DNA from: Paracoccaceae bacterium
GTDB taxonomy: Bacteria > Pseudomonadota > Alphaproteobacteria > Rhodobacterales > Rhodobacteraceae
Assembly: GCA_026706985.1 (NCBI GenBank)
Contig: JAPOXR010000050.1
Coordinates: 1-64,000, forward strand
Reading direction: 5' to 3'
Length of the DNA stretch: 64,000 nucleotides
Positions 45,015-55,130 of this stretch are shown here, piece by piece. The notes under the pieces are model-generated. The model saw nothing but the letters and a program-made list of their open reading frames with translations. It was not told the origin of the DNA and made no database searches. Within the stretch, counting starts at the first letter, position 1, and the number at the start of each line of letters is the position of its first letter. The position numbers and the translations under genes are program-made.

Positions 45015-45440
45015 GGTAAATCGTTGCTTAGCGCTTTGGTAAATTGCATTCGTCGAAGATTCCCGCTGCTGAGAATTTCCTTTGTGTCAAAAAGTGTCAA
45101 GTTATTCCTATGCCCTGTGCAAAATTGCCTGTATCTCTATCTCGGAATTAGTGCGCTGAGATTTGGTACATCTCAGCCGTTGTGCCATAATTCTATAGGT
45201 TTCTGCTTTCCGGGCAAATTTCCCAATGCTACTCCGCCGTCCACATCAGCTATAGTGGGAATTCGGCCATAGACCAGATGCAGAGTGTCAATTGAACTGA
45301 GAACTTCTGACGCGCAGACAGAAAAGCCGCGTTGTGATCAAAAAGCTGTACGATGCAAGCGCGATAGTAGTTCTCAGGCTTGCATCCTCGTCCACGCTGA
45401 TTCCTGACTTTCATATTTGGCCGCTGTTTAGGGTCAGGAT
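45015..45440. other. Upstream region of the DUF262 operon
   Basis: About 430 AT-richer bases without a gene. Two GTGTCAA copies spaced 10 bp (45084-45090 and 45094-45100), reading TTGACAC twice on the minus strand, lie about 75 bp before the DUF262 start. They could be a -35 region or an operator; no good -10 is evident. Confidence 0.35.
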
Positions 45441-45575
45441 CTATAACCGGAACTTGACGATTGCGGCAAGCGTGCAGGCTGAGAGGAACACGTCCGGACA
45501 GCGGTCATATCGCGTGGCAACCCGCCGCCGGTCCTTGAGTCCGGCGAAGCTGTTCCCGGTCACGTGACGCTTCCT
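45441..45575 (-). pseudogene. IS5-family transposase C-terminal remnant
   Basis: The minus strand encodes RKRHVTGNSFAGLKDRRRVA then TRYDRCPDVFLSACTLAAIV and a stop at 45441-45443. This is the standard C-terminus of IS5-group (IS427-like) transposases ('iErsFnrLKdfRriATRYDk....FlaavclAaiv.wl'). Upstream catalytic parts are missing. Confidence 0.75.
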
Positions 45576-45817
45576 GTGGAGTTCTGCATCATGGGGAACC
45601 GGCGTGAGCCGGTTCCGCCCTGTAACTGTCCAAACTGGGGCGTTGCCGGTATTTGGTGATCTCCGGTATTGGGCCGCTATGCTCCGGGAGGGTTCGCCGG
45701 CTGGTGTGGAAAGTCGTATATAATCAATAATAATCAGTTATTTATCTTGCACATGGTGGCACAAATCAGTAGTGTGTCAGGCATTGGAAACAGCATTCCT
45801 GGGACAGTTCCGAGCCG

Positions 45818-46440
45818 ATGCGGACCGCCGCCGCACCGACCGATCCGGCTCCAGCGACGCTGGAGGAGGCCCCCGCCGTCCCGGCTGAGGCTCGTGCCGC
45901 CTTTGCCGGGGCACAGGAGGCTTTGACCGGAGCCGAGGCTGAGATCGCGGATCTCAGGCTGCGGCCCGGCTGGTTCAGGCGGAACGTGTTCGGGCGCAGG
46001 CCTGAGAAGCGGATCGACGATCTTCCGCTTCCGCAGACAGGCCTGTTCGGGGCCGCCGGAATTGATGCCGATCAGGCGGTGAACGGGGCCGGAATCCGTT
46101 TCAGCGCCGATGTTCCGGTGCGCACCGTGCGGCGGAGGAGTTTTCCGACGGGGAGCCGAGCAGGTCTGCGGGCATGTTGTGAACCGGCTTGTCCAGCGGC
46201 CGGCCTCCTATGAGATCCTGCGGATTGTCACGCCGGTGCTGAAGCGGTGGGGAACCGACACGTTCCTGCCGGCGGATCCGGCGCGCAGCTGCGCCGATGT
46301 GAGCGTCCTTACGGGGCGTCGCGCACCGGCGGCATCAGCGGATGAAGGCGGCCGGGGTTACGCTGTCACGTCAGACTCTGACCAACTGGGCCGGCCGCGC
46401 CATCGACCTTCCTGAGCCGGTGCGGTTCACGGATATGATC
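45818..46440 (+). pseudogene. IS66-family transposase remnant, multiply frameshifted
   Basis: Three plus-strand frames carry IS66 TnpC pieces in order. They are AEAEIADLRL..PGWFRRNVFGRRPEKR (N-terminal helix), then NRLVQRPASYEILRIVTPVL with a zinc-finger-like CAPCGG before it, then HQRMKAAGVTLSRQTLTNWA followed by GRAIDLPEPV. The catalytic DDE core is missing. Together with the IS5 scrap it marks the outer edge of the accessory island. Confidence 0.75.
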
Positions 46441-46956
46441 CCGCTCAGGAACCGCCTGTCATCAACCCCTGGAATGCCCCCACCTCGGGGAAAAACGGCC
46501 GGATGCGTTCAGGCCGTGCCTCCGTCAGCCGGAAAAGATTACGCATGCCACTGCTCACTGCCTGTGTTCCTGTTCAGTTGGGCATTCTGCCGGTTTTTGA
46601 TCCGGTGGGCATGCCCACCGGATCAATCCGTCAGCCTCACAGACTGGGGATTTTTACTTCGGCACTATTGGGGAGTATTCACCCGGCACTGACACACTAT
46701 GGCGAGATTCCGCTTGAATTTCTCGAAGCGTATGTCTGCAAGCACAAGGTACCGGGGTCGATGTCCGACCGGTGCGGGATCACTCCGCTTGCGTCGAAGC
46801 CCTCCCGGACGGGCACCGCTCCGGCCCCAACACCGTGAAGGACGACAAGGTGGCCGAGTTATCGGGCGAACGCTGAACACGATGTGGAGGAAACAACACA
46901 GGCCTTTCCTTCGAGCAGGCAGCGGTTACAATCGGCCGAAATGAGAGGACGCATGG
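46441..46956. other. Gap after the IS66 remnant
   Basis: About 515 bases with no supported gene. The only structure is the 30-bp palindrome at 46597-46626. A short plus-strand frame here has no family resemblance that I recognise. Confidence 0.45.
46597..46626. repeat. Perfect 30-bp palindrome
   Basis: The left arm TTGATCCGGTGGGCA (46597-46611) is followed directly by its exact reverse complement (46612-46626), with no loop. Five T residues precede it. It might be the fused inverted ends of a lost element, a regulator site or a bidirectional stem. Confidence 0.7.
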
Positions 46957-47775
46957 ATGAGTATTTATTTTCAAAATTCCTATCAGCGCGCCTTCGGCAC
47001 GTTTCCACTGCAGGGTGACATAGCGCGGCAAGCGATCCTCGCCGCGGCGGAGGCCGGTTACCGGGCCTTCGATACGGCGCAGATGTACGGCAATCAGATC
47101 GAGACCGGCGAAGCCTTGAAAGCTACGGGAGTTGCCCGCGAAGATCTCTGCGTAACAACCAAGGTGGATCCGGAAAACTATGCCGGGAGCAGATTCATGG
47201 CCTCTGTGGATCAGAGCCTGAGGGAATTACAGCTTGACTATGTCGATGTCCTGTTGCTGCACTGGCCACCGCGGAACGGCAGGATTGAACCGTCGGTGAA
47301 GCAGTTGCTGTCCGCCCATGACCGCGGGTTGGCGAAACATATCGGCGTTTCCAATTATACGATCCGGATGATGCACGACGCCCAATCCATCACCGACGGG
47401 TTGATCATCACCAATCAGGTCGAGTTCCACCCACTCCTGAACCAGGACCGTCTGCTCGCCGGCGCCGATGAGGCGGGAATTCCGCTCTCGTCCTATTGTT
47501 CGGTCGCCCGGGGCGAAGTGTTCAAACACCCCGAATTCGCCGTAATCGGCGATGCCTATGGCAAGAATGCGGCTCAAGTGGTTCTGCGCTGGATCCTGCA
47601 AAAGGGCGTCAGTGTGAACACCATGTCGACCAAGCCTGAGAATATCAGGGCGAATTTCGACATTATGGATTTTACCCTGTCAAGCCCCGACATGGCACGG
47701 ATCGGGAAACTTACGCAGACAAATTACAGAATTGTCGACAGGAATCTGGTACCCTGGGCACCTGACTGGGACTGA
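46957..47775 (+). CDS. Aldo/keto reductase
   Basis: A 272-residue NADPH-dependent AKR with the catalytic tetrad visible: Asp and Tyr in AFDTAQMYGNQIETGEAL, Lys in VTTKVDP, and His in LLLHWPP. GVSNYTIRMM and NQVEFHPLLNQDRLL follow, as in the 2,5-didehydrogluconate reductase (DkgA/B) group. It reduces a sugar- or keto-type carbonyl. Neighbouring sugar isomerase and oxidoreductase genes suggest carbohydrate metabolism. Confidence 0.9.
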   Translation: MSIYFQNSYQRAFGTFPLQGDIARQAILAAAEAGYRAFDTAQMYGNQIETGEALKATGVAREDLCVTTKVDPENYAGSRFMASVDQSLRELQLDYVDVLLLHWPPRNGRIEPSVKQLLSAHDRGLAKHIGVSNYTIRMMHDAQSITDGLIITNQVEFHPLLNQDRLLAGADEAGIPLSSYCSVARGEVFKHPEFAVIGDAYGKNAAQVVLRWILQKGVSVNTMSTKPENIRANFDIMDFTLSSPDMARIGKLTQTNYRIVDRNLVPWAPDWD

Positions 47776-47798
47776 TCGACTGCCCGGCGCGCAGGATT

Positions 47799-48647
47799 TC
47801 AACACAGGGTTCTGAACCGCTCGACGATCCTGTCCAGAACTTCCCCCGGATCGCGTTGCCACCAGTCAGCAGCGGAAAAAATCTCAACTTCGCATGCGCC
47901 TTCATATCCGGCACTCTCCACGGCGCGGCGGATATTTTTCAGATCCGCGACACCATCGCCCATCATGCCCCGGTCCAGCAGCATGTCACCGGTATCGGCG
48001 AGCCAGTCGCAGAGATGGTATCCGAAAATCCGCGGTTCGGCGGCGGCCTGCAATGTCTGCCGCAGCGTCGTGTCCCACCAGACATGATAAACATCAACCG
48101 CCACTCCGACATTGGGTGCGCCGGTCTGTTCGCAGATGCGGATGGCCTCGGCGACGGTGAACAGGCATGTCCTGTTGCCGCCGAACATCGGATTGAGGGG
48201 TTCCAGTGCCAGATTGACGCCGCGGTCTGCCGCATATTCCGCCAACTCAGCGACACGCTCCACCAGCAGTAGCTGGCTCTCGGCAACGCCCCGGGTGCCC
48301 GGTTCGGTGCCTCCGGTCACAATGGTGACTATATCGGTCCCGAGTGCCGCCGCCATATCGATCGATCCGCGAGCCTCATCGAGATTCGGCGGTGCCGTCG
48401 CGCCGACGATATAGGGGGTGCGGCAAAGCCCAACCACCTTCATCCCGTTGGCACGTACCCTCTCGCCGATGGTCTGCGCCGACGCGGCGATCTCCCGCCG
48501 CCAGAACACCAGCCCGGCAAAGCCACGCTCGGCGCAGGCGTCAATCACCCGTTCCACCGGCCAGCCCGCACCGTAACCGTCCAGATTATGGCCGAGTGTC
48601 GCGGTGTTCAGGGCCAACGCGCTGAGATCACTGGAAAAGTCACGCAA
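47799..48647 (-). CDS. Sugar phosphate isomerase/epimerase (AP endonuclease 2-like TIM barrel)
   Basis: About 282 residues of the xylose-isomerase-like barrel family. Recognisable parts are ALNTATLGHNLDGYG, LVFWRREIAASAQTIGERVR, NLALEPLNPMFGGNRTCLF (metal-binding Glu), VGVAVDVYHVWWD (Asp and His) and EGACEVEIFSAADWW (Glu). TTG 48647 overlaps the stop of the DUF993 gene by 8 bp and gives the expected short N-terminus; upstream residues of the open frame are shadows of that gene. Works with the upstream DUF993 gene in one transcript; the sugar is unknown. Confidence 0.85.
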   Translation of the reverse strand: MRDFSSDLSALALNTATLGHNLDGYGAGWPVERVIDACAERGFAGLVFWRREIAASAQTIGERVRANGMKVVGLCRTPYIVGATAPPNLDEARGSIDMAAALGTDIVTIVTGGTEPGTRGVAESQLLLVERVAELAEYAADRGVNLALEPLNPMFGGNRTCLFTVAEAIRICEQTGAPNVGVAVDVYHVWWDTTLRQTLQAAAEPRIFGYHLCDWLADTGDMLLDRGMMGDGVADLKNIRRAVESAGYEGACEVEIFSAADWWQRDPGEVLDRIVERFRTLC

Positions 48648-49791
48648 TACCGTAGAGTCCCATGAATTTCCGCATCCGGTCGACAGCACCGCCCGGATCG
48701 GAAAGCAGTCCAGCCTTGTCCGCCAATCGGAAACATTCGACAAAATATGGCAAGGGCCGCATCGACTGGGCTCCGCCGGGCATCACGAAATGCGGCTGGA
48801 ACCCGTTCAGCCACGCAAGGAAAACGATACCGGTCTTGTAAAATTGCGTCGGCGCACGGAAAATCTGGCGTGCCAGGGGCACGGTCGGGTCCAGCGTCGC
48901 ATGAAACCCTTTCCGGTCGCCACGACCCAACTGTTCAATAGCCTTACCGACAGCGACCGCCAACGGATCGAAAATACCGAGCAACGCGTGGCTGTAACCG
49001 AATTCGTCGCCGGCTATCAGCTCCGGATAGTTGAAATCGTCACCGGTGTACATTTTCACATTTGCCGGCAGGCGCCGGCGCATGATGATCTCCTTCTCCT
49101 TGTCCAGAAGCGAGATTTTAATGCCGTCAATTTTGGCCGCGTTTTCCTCGATGACGGCGAACACGGTCGCAAGCGCTTCCTCAAAACAGTCGCTGCCCCA
49201 GTAGCCGGCAAGCATCGGATCAAACATTTCACCGAGCCAATGCAGGATCACCGGCTGGTCACAGGCCGCCAGCACATCGCCGTAAATCTGAATATAATCG
49301 TCCGGCCTTTCCGCAACCCGGACCAGTGCCCGGCTGGCCATGATCACCAGACGACCGCCAATCTCCTGAATTGCCTCGGCCTGTTCGAGGTAAGCGCGGC
49401 GGACATCATCAAGCCCGGGCATGTCTTCCGACTGCAGCTGGTCGGTACCGCACCCGTTGAACACCCGAGCTTGGGGAAGTTCCGCTCGGGTTCGCCGAAT
49501 GAGTTCAAGCGCCTCCGGCCAACCCAGCCCCATTCCACGCTGCGCCGTATCCATGGCTTCGGCAATGCCAAGTCCCAATCCGGCCAGATGACGCCGAAAC
49601 GCCATTGTCGCATCCCAGTCGAGCGCCGCTTTCCCGGAGGGATCATTGTCGGTGAAGGGATCGGCCACCACATGCGCTGCCGAAAGCACGATCCGGACCG
49701 GATCGGGGCCGATCGCCACAGCTTCGATCGGTGTGCCCTGCAGGACATAGTCCCGGAGCGTGCCATCTGAATCGGGGAGTGCAATCTTCAT
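48640..49791 (-). CDS. DUF993 family protein (dihydrodipicolinate-synthase-like barrel)
   Basis: About 383 residues, starting MKIALPDSDGTLRDYVLQGT. Features of DUF993 are VRIVLSAAHVVADPFTDNDP, AIDWD-like ALDWDATMAFRRHL, GMGLGWPEALELIRR, VFNGCGTDQL and KIDGIKISLLDKEKEI, where the Lys is a candidate Schiff-base residue as in DHDPS-type aldolases. The role in carbohydrate breakdown is inferred from the adjoining isomerase, which overlaps its end by 8 bp. Confidence 0.85.
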   Translation of the reverse strand: MKIALPDSDGTLRDYVLQGTPIEAVAIGPDPVRIVLSAAHVVADPFTDNDPSGKAALDWDATMAFRRHLAGLGLGIAEAMDTAQRGMGLGWPEALELIRRTRAELPQARVFNGCGTDQLQSEDMPGLDDVRRAYLEQAEAIQEIGGRLVIMASRALVRVAERPDDYIQIYGDVLAACDQPVILHWLGEMFDPMLAGYWGSDCFEEALATVFAVIEENAAKIDGIKISLLDKEKEIIMRRRLPANVKMYTGDDFNYPELIAGDEFGYSHALLGIFDPLAVAVGKAIEQLGRGDRKGFHATLDPTVPLARQIFRAPTQFYKTGIVFLAWLNGFQPHFVMPGGAQSMRPLPYFVECFRLADKAGLLSDPGGAVDRMRKFMGLYGIA

Positions 49792-49792
49792 T

Positions 49793-50563
49793 TCAAAATC
49801 TCGGCACCAGCATACCACCGTCGGCACTTATAACCTGGCCAGTCGTATAGGGTAGAGTTCCCGACGCCAGTGAGCCGATGATTTCGCCCACCTCTTCGGG
49901 CAGTCCCACCCGCGGAATCAACGTCAATCCAGCCGCTGCCCGTTGTCCATACTCGCCGATCACCGGCGTGGTCATGGCGGTGTCAATGAGACCCGGCTGC
50001 ACGTCATAGACAGCGATGCCCTCGGATCCCAGACGCACCGCCCAGACTTTGGACACCATCGCCGCCGCCGCCTTTGAGGCACAGTATTCGCCGCGCGCGG
50101 GCGCGACCGCTTCCGCATTGGCGGATGTGACATTGACAATGCAATGGAAGAGCGAAGCATTCCTTTCACGGGCAAGCAGACGTTTCGCGAATGCCTGACT
50201 CATGAAAAACACCGCCCTCGCATTGACCGCAAAACATCGATCCCAGCTTTGTGCGCCGGCCTCAAGCGGGTCACCACGATTCATCACGCTGACGCCGGCA
50301 TTGTTGACAAGCGTTGTCAGGGGGCCGATTTCGGCCTCCGCCTTTGCCAATGCATGATCGTGGGCGTCGATATCCGCCATATCGAGCGGAATGGCGGTGA
50401 CGCTTGCACCCGTCGCGGCGATCTGTTCCACAGCCGCCGCCAGTGAGGCATCGTTCTGCGGCCCGTTCACCGCCACAGCGAAACCCCGCCGGGCAAGCGA
50501 CAGCGCGCTTGCAAGGCCAATTCCCCGGGTGGAACCTGTCACCAATGCCGCCTGCCCGCTCAT
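49793..50563 (-). CDS. Short-chain dehydrogenase/reductase
   Basis: About 256 residues. Cofactor loop TGSTRGIGLASALS, NNAGVSV, catalytic Ser in NVTSANAEA and Tyr/Lys in EYCASKAAA, and C-terminal GQVISADGGM, as in 3-ketoacyl-ACP reductase-like SDRs. ATG 50563 has GGAG upstream. Its stop is 1 bp before the DUF993 start, so all three minus-strand genes form an operon. Confidence 0.9.
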   Translation of the reverse strand: MSGQAALVTGSTRGIGLASALSLARRGFAVAVNGPQNDASLAAAVEQIAATGASVTAIPLDMADIDAHDHALAKAEAEIGPLTTLVNNAGVSVMNRGDPLEAGAQSWDRCFAVNARAVFFMSQAFAKRLLARERNASLFHCIVNVTSANAEAVAPARGEYCASKAAAAMVSKVWAVRLGSEGIAVYDVQPGLIDTAMTTPVIGEYGQRAAAGLTLIPRVGLPEEVGEIIGSLASGTLPYTTGQVISADGGMLVPRF

Positions 50564-50752
50564 ATCGGTGCTCCCTGTTTCAGCGCGCCGCACGACCGGA
50601 ATATACGCCGACCCGGTCCGCACCTCCATAGATTGGCGTGATTTCGGCCCTTGCGGGCCGGGCACCCCTCGGTGACTGATCATATTGCAGCCGGTTGCAC
50701 TCGCTGCGGGTTCAAATACAAACCTCTGAAATCGGTATGGCGGAATTGATCC

Positions 50753-52195
50753 ATGCAGGCGGAAATGGAACAACAGAACCTGATTGATGGGCGATGGCGG
50801 CCGGCCGGTGACGGAGGCCTGTTGCAGGTGCGCTGTCCCTCGGACGGGTTGGCATTCACACGGATTCCCGAATCAACGAATGAAGATGTCGACGCCGCTG
50901 TCCGGGCGGCACGGAAGGCGTATGAATCCGGAGCCTGGTCCAGGCTGACGGCCACGGACCGGGGTCGGCTGCTGCTGCGGTTGGCCGAACTGACGGATTG
51001 TAACAGGGAACGGCTCACAACAATCGAGGCCCGCGACACCGGCAAGCCGATGCGGCAGGCGCGGGCGGATATCGAAGCCACTGTCCGATACTTCGAATTT
51101 TACGGCGGCGCTGCCGATAAGCTTCACGGCGAAGTAATCCCATTCAGCGACGGCTATCATGTGCAGGCGGTCCGCGAAGCATTTGGCGTCACCGCCCATA
51201 TCACCCCCTGGAATTATCCGGCGCAGATGTTCGGGCGCACTCTGGCACCCGCTCTCGCCGCCGGAAATGCGGTGGTTTTAAAGCCGGCGGAAGATGCCTG
51301 CCTCGCACCACTCGCACTTGCCGGACTGGCGCTGGAAGCGGGCTTTCCCGCAGGCGCGGTTAACATTGTCTGTGGAACCGGCGAGGCGGCGGGAAGGCAC
51401 CTGGCAGCGCATCCGGGCGTGGATTTCCTTTCCTTCACCGGTTCACCGGAGGTCGGCGCATCGGTGCAGGCGGCAGCAGGACGGAATCATGTCGGCTGCA
51501 CCCTGGAGCTGGGCGGAAAGTCACCACAGATTGTTTTTGCCGACGCCGATCTTGATACGGTGGTGCCCGTGGTAGTGAATGCGATTGTTCAGAACAGCGG
51601 CCAGACCTGCTCGGCAGGCTCCCGGGCACTGATTCAGAGATCGGTTTTTGACCGGGTTATGGCGATGCTGTCGAGCCGGTTCGCATCATTGACAGCGGCG
51701 CCGCATCATGAGGACCGCGATCTCGGGGCGTTGATTTCGGCGGCGCAGTTGAAACGCGTCGAGGCATTTTTTGAACAGGCGGATACCGCTCCCCTATGCC
51801 GCGGCGATGTGTCGGGCAGCGCACCGGAAGGCGGGCATTATTTTGCGCCGGCACTGTTCGGACCGGTCTCTCCGGAAGCAAGGATTGCCCGTGAAGAGGT
51901 ATTCGGTCCGGTTCTCTGCTGCATCCCGTTCGACGAAGAGGCGGATGCGGTCCGGCTTGCCAATGCAACGGAATACGGTCTCGTTGCCGGTGTCTGGACC
52001 AATGATGGCAGCAGACAGGTCCGAATGAGCAGGGCGCTTCGCTGCGGTCAGGTTTTCATCAACTGCTTCGGCGCCGGCGGCGGAATCGAACTGCCCTTCG
52101 GCGGGGTCGGCAAATCCGGACATGGGCGGGAAAAGGGTTTCGAAGCGTTGCGCGGATTCACGCAGACGAAAACAATCATTCAGAAATTCGGCTGA
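50753..52195 (+). CDS. NAD(P)-dependent aldehyde dehydrogenase
   Basis: 480 residues. Catalytic Cys in QNSGQTCSAGSRALI, general-base Glu in CTLELGGKSPQIVFADAD, cofactor-binding FTGSPEVGASVQAAAG, oxyanion Asn in ITPWNYPAQM, and C-terminal GVGKSGHGREKGFEAL. It oxidises an aldehyde to an acid in the cytoplasm. Downstream SDR follows 16 bp later; both may act in turning an alcohol or sugar-derived aldehyde into an acid. ATG 50765 is an alternative start. Confidence 0.92.
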   Translation: MQAEMEQQNLIDGRWRPAGDGGLLQVRCPSDGLAFTRIPESTNEDVDAAVRAARKAYESGAWSRLTATDRGRLLLRLAELTDCNRERLTTIEARDTGKPMRQARADIEATVRYFEFYGGAADKLHGEVIPFSDGYHVQAVREAFGVTAHITPWNYPAQMFGRTLAPALAAGNAVVLKPAEDACLAPLALAGLALEAGFPAGAVNIVCGTGEAAGRHLAAHPGVDFLSFTGSPEVGASVQAAAGRNHVGCTLELGGKSPQIVFADADLDTVVPVVVNAIVQNSGQTCSAGSRALIQRSVFDRVMAMLSSRFASLTAAPHHEDRDLGALISAAQLKRVEAFFEQADTAPLCRGDVSGSAPEGGHYFAPALFGPVSPEARIAREEVFGPVLCCIPFDEEADAVRLANATEYGLVAGVWTNDGSRQVRMSRALRCGQVFINCFGAGGGIELPFGGVGKSGHGREKGFEALRGFTQTKTIIQKFG

Positions 52196-52211
52196 GACTT
52201 GGAGACGGAAT

Positions 52212-52961
52212 ATGCGGCTAGCGGGCAGGACAGCATTGATCACTGGTGGAGCGGAAGGGTTCGGCCGCGCGATAACCGAACGGTTTTCGGCCGAGGGCGC
52301 GGCTGTGATGATAGCGGATATCAATGACGCGTCGGCGGCACAGGTGGCGGCCGCCCTGCCCGGAGAGGCACGTGCGGTGCATTGCGATGTGGCCATGGGC
52401 GCTGATGTCGCCAATGCGGTCGAGGAAACACGGGAATGGTCGGGAACGCCCCGGATTGTTGTCAATAATGCCGGATGGAGTCACCGCAACCAACCGCTGC
52501 TTGATGTTGATGAGGCGACATTGCGCAGGGTCTACGACATTAATGTGTTTTCGATTTACCATATGGTGCAGGCCATTGTGCCGCATTGGCGGGCCGAGGG
52601 CGGTGGTGTGATGATCAACGTCTCTTCGACGGCAGGCCAGCGGCCCCGGCCCGGACTTACCTGGTATAATTCCTCCAAGGGCGCAGTCAGCCTGATGACA
52701 CGTTCCCTTGCCGTTGAACTCGCGCCGGATCAGATCCGGGTATGCGGGATCGCACCTGTGTTGGGAACGACGGGATTGCTGGAAACATTCATCGGCAAAC
52801 CCGACACGCCCGGGAACCGGCAACAGTTTCTTTCCACGATTCCCCTCGGCCGGCTTTGTGACCCGCAGGATGTGGCCAATGCGGCTTTGTTCCTTGCCTC
52901 CGACGAGGCCGGTTTCCTTACCGGTCTGATTCTGGATGTGGATGGCGGCCGGAGCGTTTGA
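52212..52961 (+). CDS. Short-chain dehydrogenase/reductase
   Basis: About 249 residues: TGGAEGFGRAITERF (cofactor loop), NNAGWSHRNQPLLDVD, Ser in MINVSSTAGQRP, Tyr/Lys in TWYNSSKGAV, and LILDVDGGRSV at the end. ATG 52212 follows GGAGACGG. Likely operon with the aldehyde dehydrogenase; uvrB begins 3 bp downstream. Confidence 0.9.
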   Translation: MRLAGRTALITGGAEGFGRAITERFSAEGAAVMIADINDASAAQVAAALPGEARAVHCDVAMGADVANAVEETREWSGTPRIVVNNAGWSHRNQPLLDVDEATLRRVYDINVFSIYHMVQAIVPHWRAEGGGVMINVSSTAGQRPRPGLTWYNSSKGAVSLMTRSLAVELAPDQIRVCGIAPVLGTTGLLETFIGKPDTPGNRQQFLSTIPLGRLCDPQDVANAALFLASDEAGFLTGLILDVDGGRSV

Positions 52962-52964
52962 CCA

Positions 52965-55124
52965 ATGACAGAAGCCGGTTCACTGCCCGGACAACGCGCC
53001 AAGCTCGAAGGCGGCAAGAGCTTTGTCATGGAAACGGAATTTGAACCGGCCGGGGATCAACCCGAGGCTATCGCGGAACTCACGCAGGGGCTGCTTGACG
53101 GCGAACAGAATCAGGTCCTGCTCGGTGCCACCGGGACCGGCAAAACCTTCACCATGGCGAAAATCATCGAGTCCACACAGCGCCCCTCCATTGTGCTGGC
53201 CCATAACAAGACCCTTGCGGCACAGTTATACGGAGAGTTCAAGGGATTCTTTCCACACAATGCCGTGGAATATTTTGTCAGCTATTACGATTACTATCAG
53301 CCGGAAGCCTACGTTCCGCGCACCGATCTTTATATCGAAAAAGAGGCAATGGTGAATGAGCAGATCGATCGGATGCGGCATTCCGCCACCCGGTCACTGC
53401 TGGAGCGCGATGATGTCATCATCATCGCATCGGTATCCTGCATCTACGGTATCGGCTCGGTGGAGACGTACGGCGCGATGACACAGGATATCATCGCTGG
53501 AGAGGAGTATGACCAACGCGCGGTGATGTCCGATCTGGTGGAACAGCAATACCGCCGCAACGACCAGGCGTTTCAACGCGGCACCTTCCGGGTACGCGGT
53601 GACTGTCTGGAGATCTGGCCGGCGCATCTGGAGGACCGGGCCTGGCGACTGTCCTTTTTTGCCAACGAGGTCGAGTCAATCCGTGAATTTGATCCCTTGA
53701 CAGGACAGAAAACCGACGAATTGGAACGGATCCGGATCTATGCGAATTCCCATTATGTGACACCGCGCCCGACCCTGCAGCAGGCCGTTCTGGGTATCAA
53801 GGCTGAACTCCGCGAAAGGCTCGATCAGCTTGAGCGGGAGGGCAAGCTTCTGGAAGCGCAACGCCTTGAACAGCGGACAACTTTCGATCTGGAGATGATT
53901 GAGACCACCGGTTCCTGCGGCGGCATCGAAAACTATTCGCGTTTCCTCACCGGCCGCAAACCGGGCGAACCGCCGCCGACACTGTTCGAGTATATCCCGG
54001 ACAATGCCATCGTCTTCACCGATGAATCGCATGTTTCGGTTCCCCAGCTCGGTGCCATGTACCGCGGCGACTTCCGACGCAAATTCACTTTGGCGGAACA
54101 TGGATTCCGCCTGCCATCCTGTACCGACAACCGGCCGCTGAAATTTGAGGAATGGGACATCATGCGGCCGCAGTCGATCTTCGTGTCCGCGACCCCGGGA
54201 AACTGGGAACTGGATCAGACCAGCGGCGTGTTCTCGGAACAGATCATCCGACCGACCGGACTTGTCGACCCGAAAGTCATCGTGCGCCCGGTCACCAGTC
54301 AGGTTGATGAGCTGGTTCACGAAGCGCGGCGGACCGCGGAAGAAGGATACCGCACCCTGGTGACGACGCTGACCAAGAAGATGGCGGAGGATCTGACAGA
54401 ATATCTTCACGAACAGGGTCTGCGTGTGCGCTACATGCACTCGGATATTGAAACACTGGAACGTATCGAAATTCTCCGCGACCTGCGCCTCGGCACATTT
54501 GACATTCTTGTCGGCATCAACCTGCTGCGGGAGGGGCTGGATATCCCGGAATGTGGATTGGTGGCGATCCTGGACGCCGACAAGGAGGGGTTTCTGCGCT
54601 CCGAGACATCCCTTGTGCAGACGATCGGCAGAGCCGCACGTAACGCTGAAGGCCGTGTGATCATGTTTGCCGACCGGATCACCGCCTCCATGGAACGCGC
54701 CATCAGCGAAACCGAGAGGCGGCGTGAGAAACAGTCGGCATACAATGCCGAACATGGAATCACACCTGAATCGATCCGCAAGAATGTCGCCGATGTGATG
54801 GCCGGCCTGTATGAGGCCGACACCGATCAATCGCGCATAACCGCCCGGGTGGAACGCCCGCTTGTCGGGGCGAATCTGGCGACGCATCTCGAAGCGCTGC
54901 GCAAACAGATGTTCGAGGCGGCGGAGAATCTCGAATTCGAGGAAGCCGCCCGCATCCGCGATGAGATCAAACGGCTTGAGGCAGTGGAACTCGCGGTTGC
55001 CGAAAATCCGCTGGCGCATCAATCCGACATCGAAGAGGCGGTGAATTCGGCTCAGCAGAGGAAGGGTAGATCGATCTCCGGCCACGCCGGTCGCCCGGCT
55101 TCGCGCCGCAGAAAGCGGCGCTGA
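52965..55124 (+). CDS. uvrB: Excinuclease ABC subunit B
   Basis: 719 residues. Helicase Walker [18 protein letters not shown] (about 52-68), the damage-probing beta-hairpin region [29 protein letters not shown], motifs V/VI in [15 protein letters not shown] and QTIGRAARN, and a C-terminal UVR domain [14 protein letters not shown] that contacts UvrC. It loads at damage with UvrA and forms the preincision complex. The basic C-terminal tail (last 20 residues) is encoded by sequence that recurs at 56486-56548, see the repeat entries. Confidence 0.97.
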   Translation: MTEAGSLPGQRAKLEGGKSFVMETEFEPAGDQPEAIAELTQGLLDGEQNQVLLGATGTGKTFTMAKIIESTQRPSIVLAHNKTLAAQLYGEFKGFFPHNAVEYFVSYYDYYQPEAYVPRTDLYIEKEAMVNEQIDRMRHSATRSLLERDDVIIIASVSCIYGIGSVETYGAMTQDIIAGEEYDQRAVMSDLVEQQYRRNDQAFQRGTFRVRGDCLEIWPAHLEDRAWRLSFFANEVESIREFDPLTGQKTDELERIRIYANSHYVTPRPTLQQAVLGIKAELRERLDQLEREGKLLEAQRLEQRTTFDLEMIETTGSCGGIENYSRFLTGRKPGEPPPTLFEYIPDNAIVFTDESHVSVPQLGAMYRGDFRRKFTLAEHGFRLPSCTDNRPLKFEEWDIMRPQSIFVSATPGNWELDQTSGVFSEQIIRPTGLVDPKVIVRPVTSQVDELVHEARRTAEEGYRTLVTTLTKKMAEDLTEYLHEQGLRVRYMHSDIETLERIEILRDLRLGTFDILVGINLLREGLDIPECGLVAILDADKEGFLRSETSLVQTIGRAARNAEGRVIMFADRITASMERAISETERRREKQSAYNAEHGITPESIRKNVADVMAGLYEADTDQSRITARVERPLVGANLATHLEALRKQMFEAAENLEFEEAARIRDEIKRLEAVELAVAENPLAHQSDIEEAVNSAQQRKGRSISGHAGRPASRRRKRR

Positions 55125-55130
55125 AGCGTG
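55062..55130 (+). repeat. uvrB 3' end repeat, left copy
   Basis: The last 21 codons of uvrB plus 6 bases (69 bp). The same sequence recurs at 56486-56554 with six mismatches, all within the coding part and all synonymous, so both copies encode the same 20-residue tail and stop codon. Confidence 0.9.
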
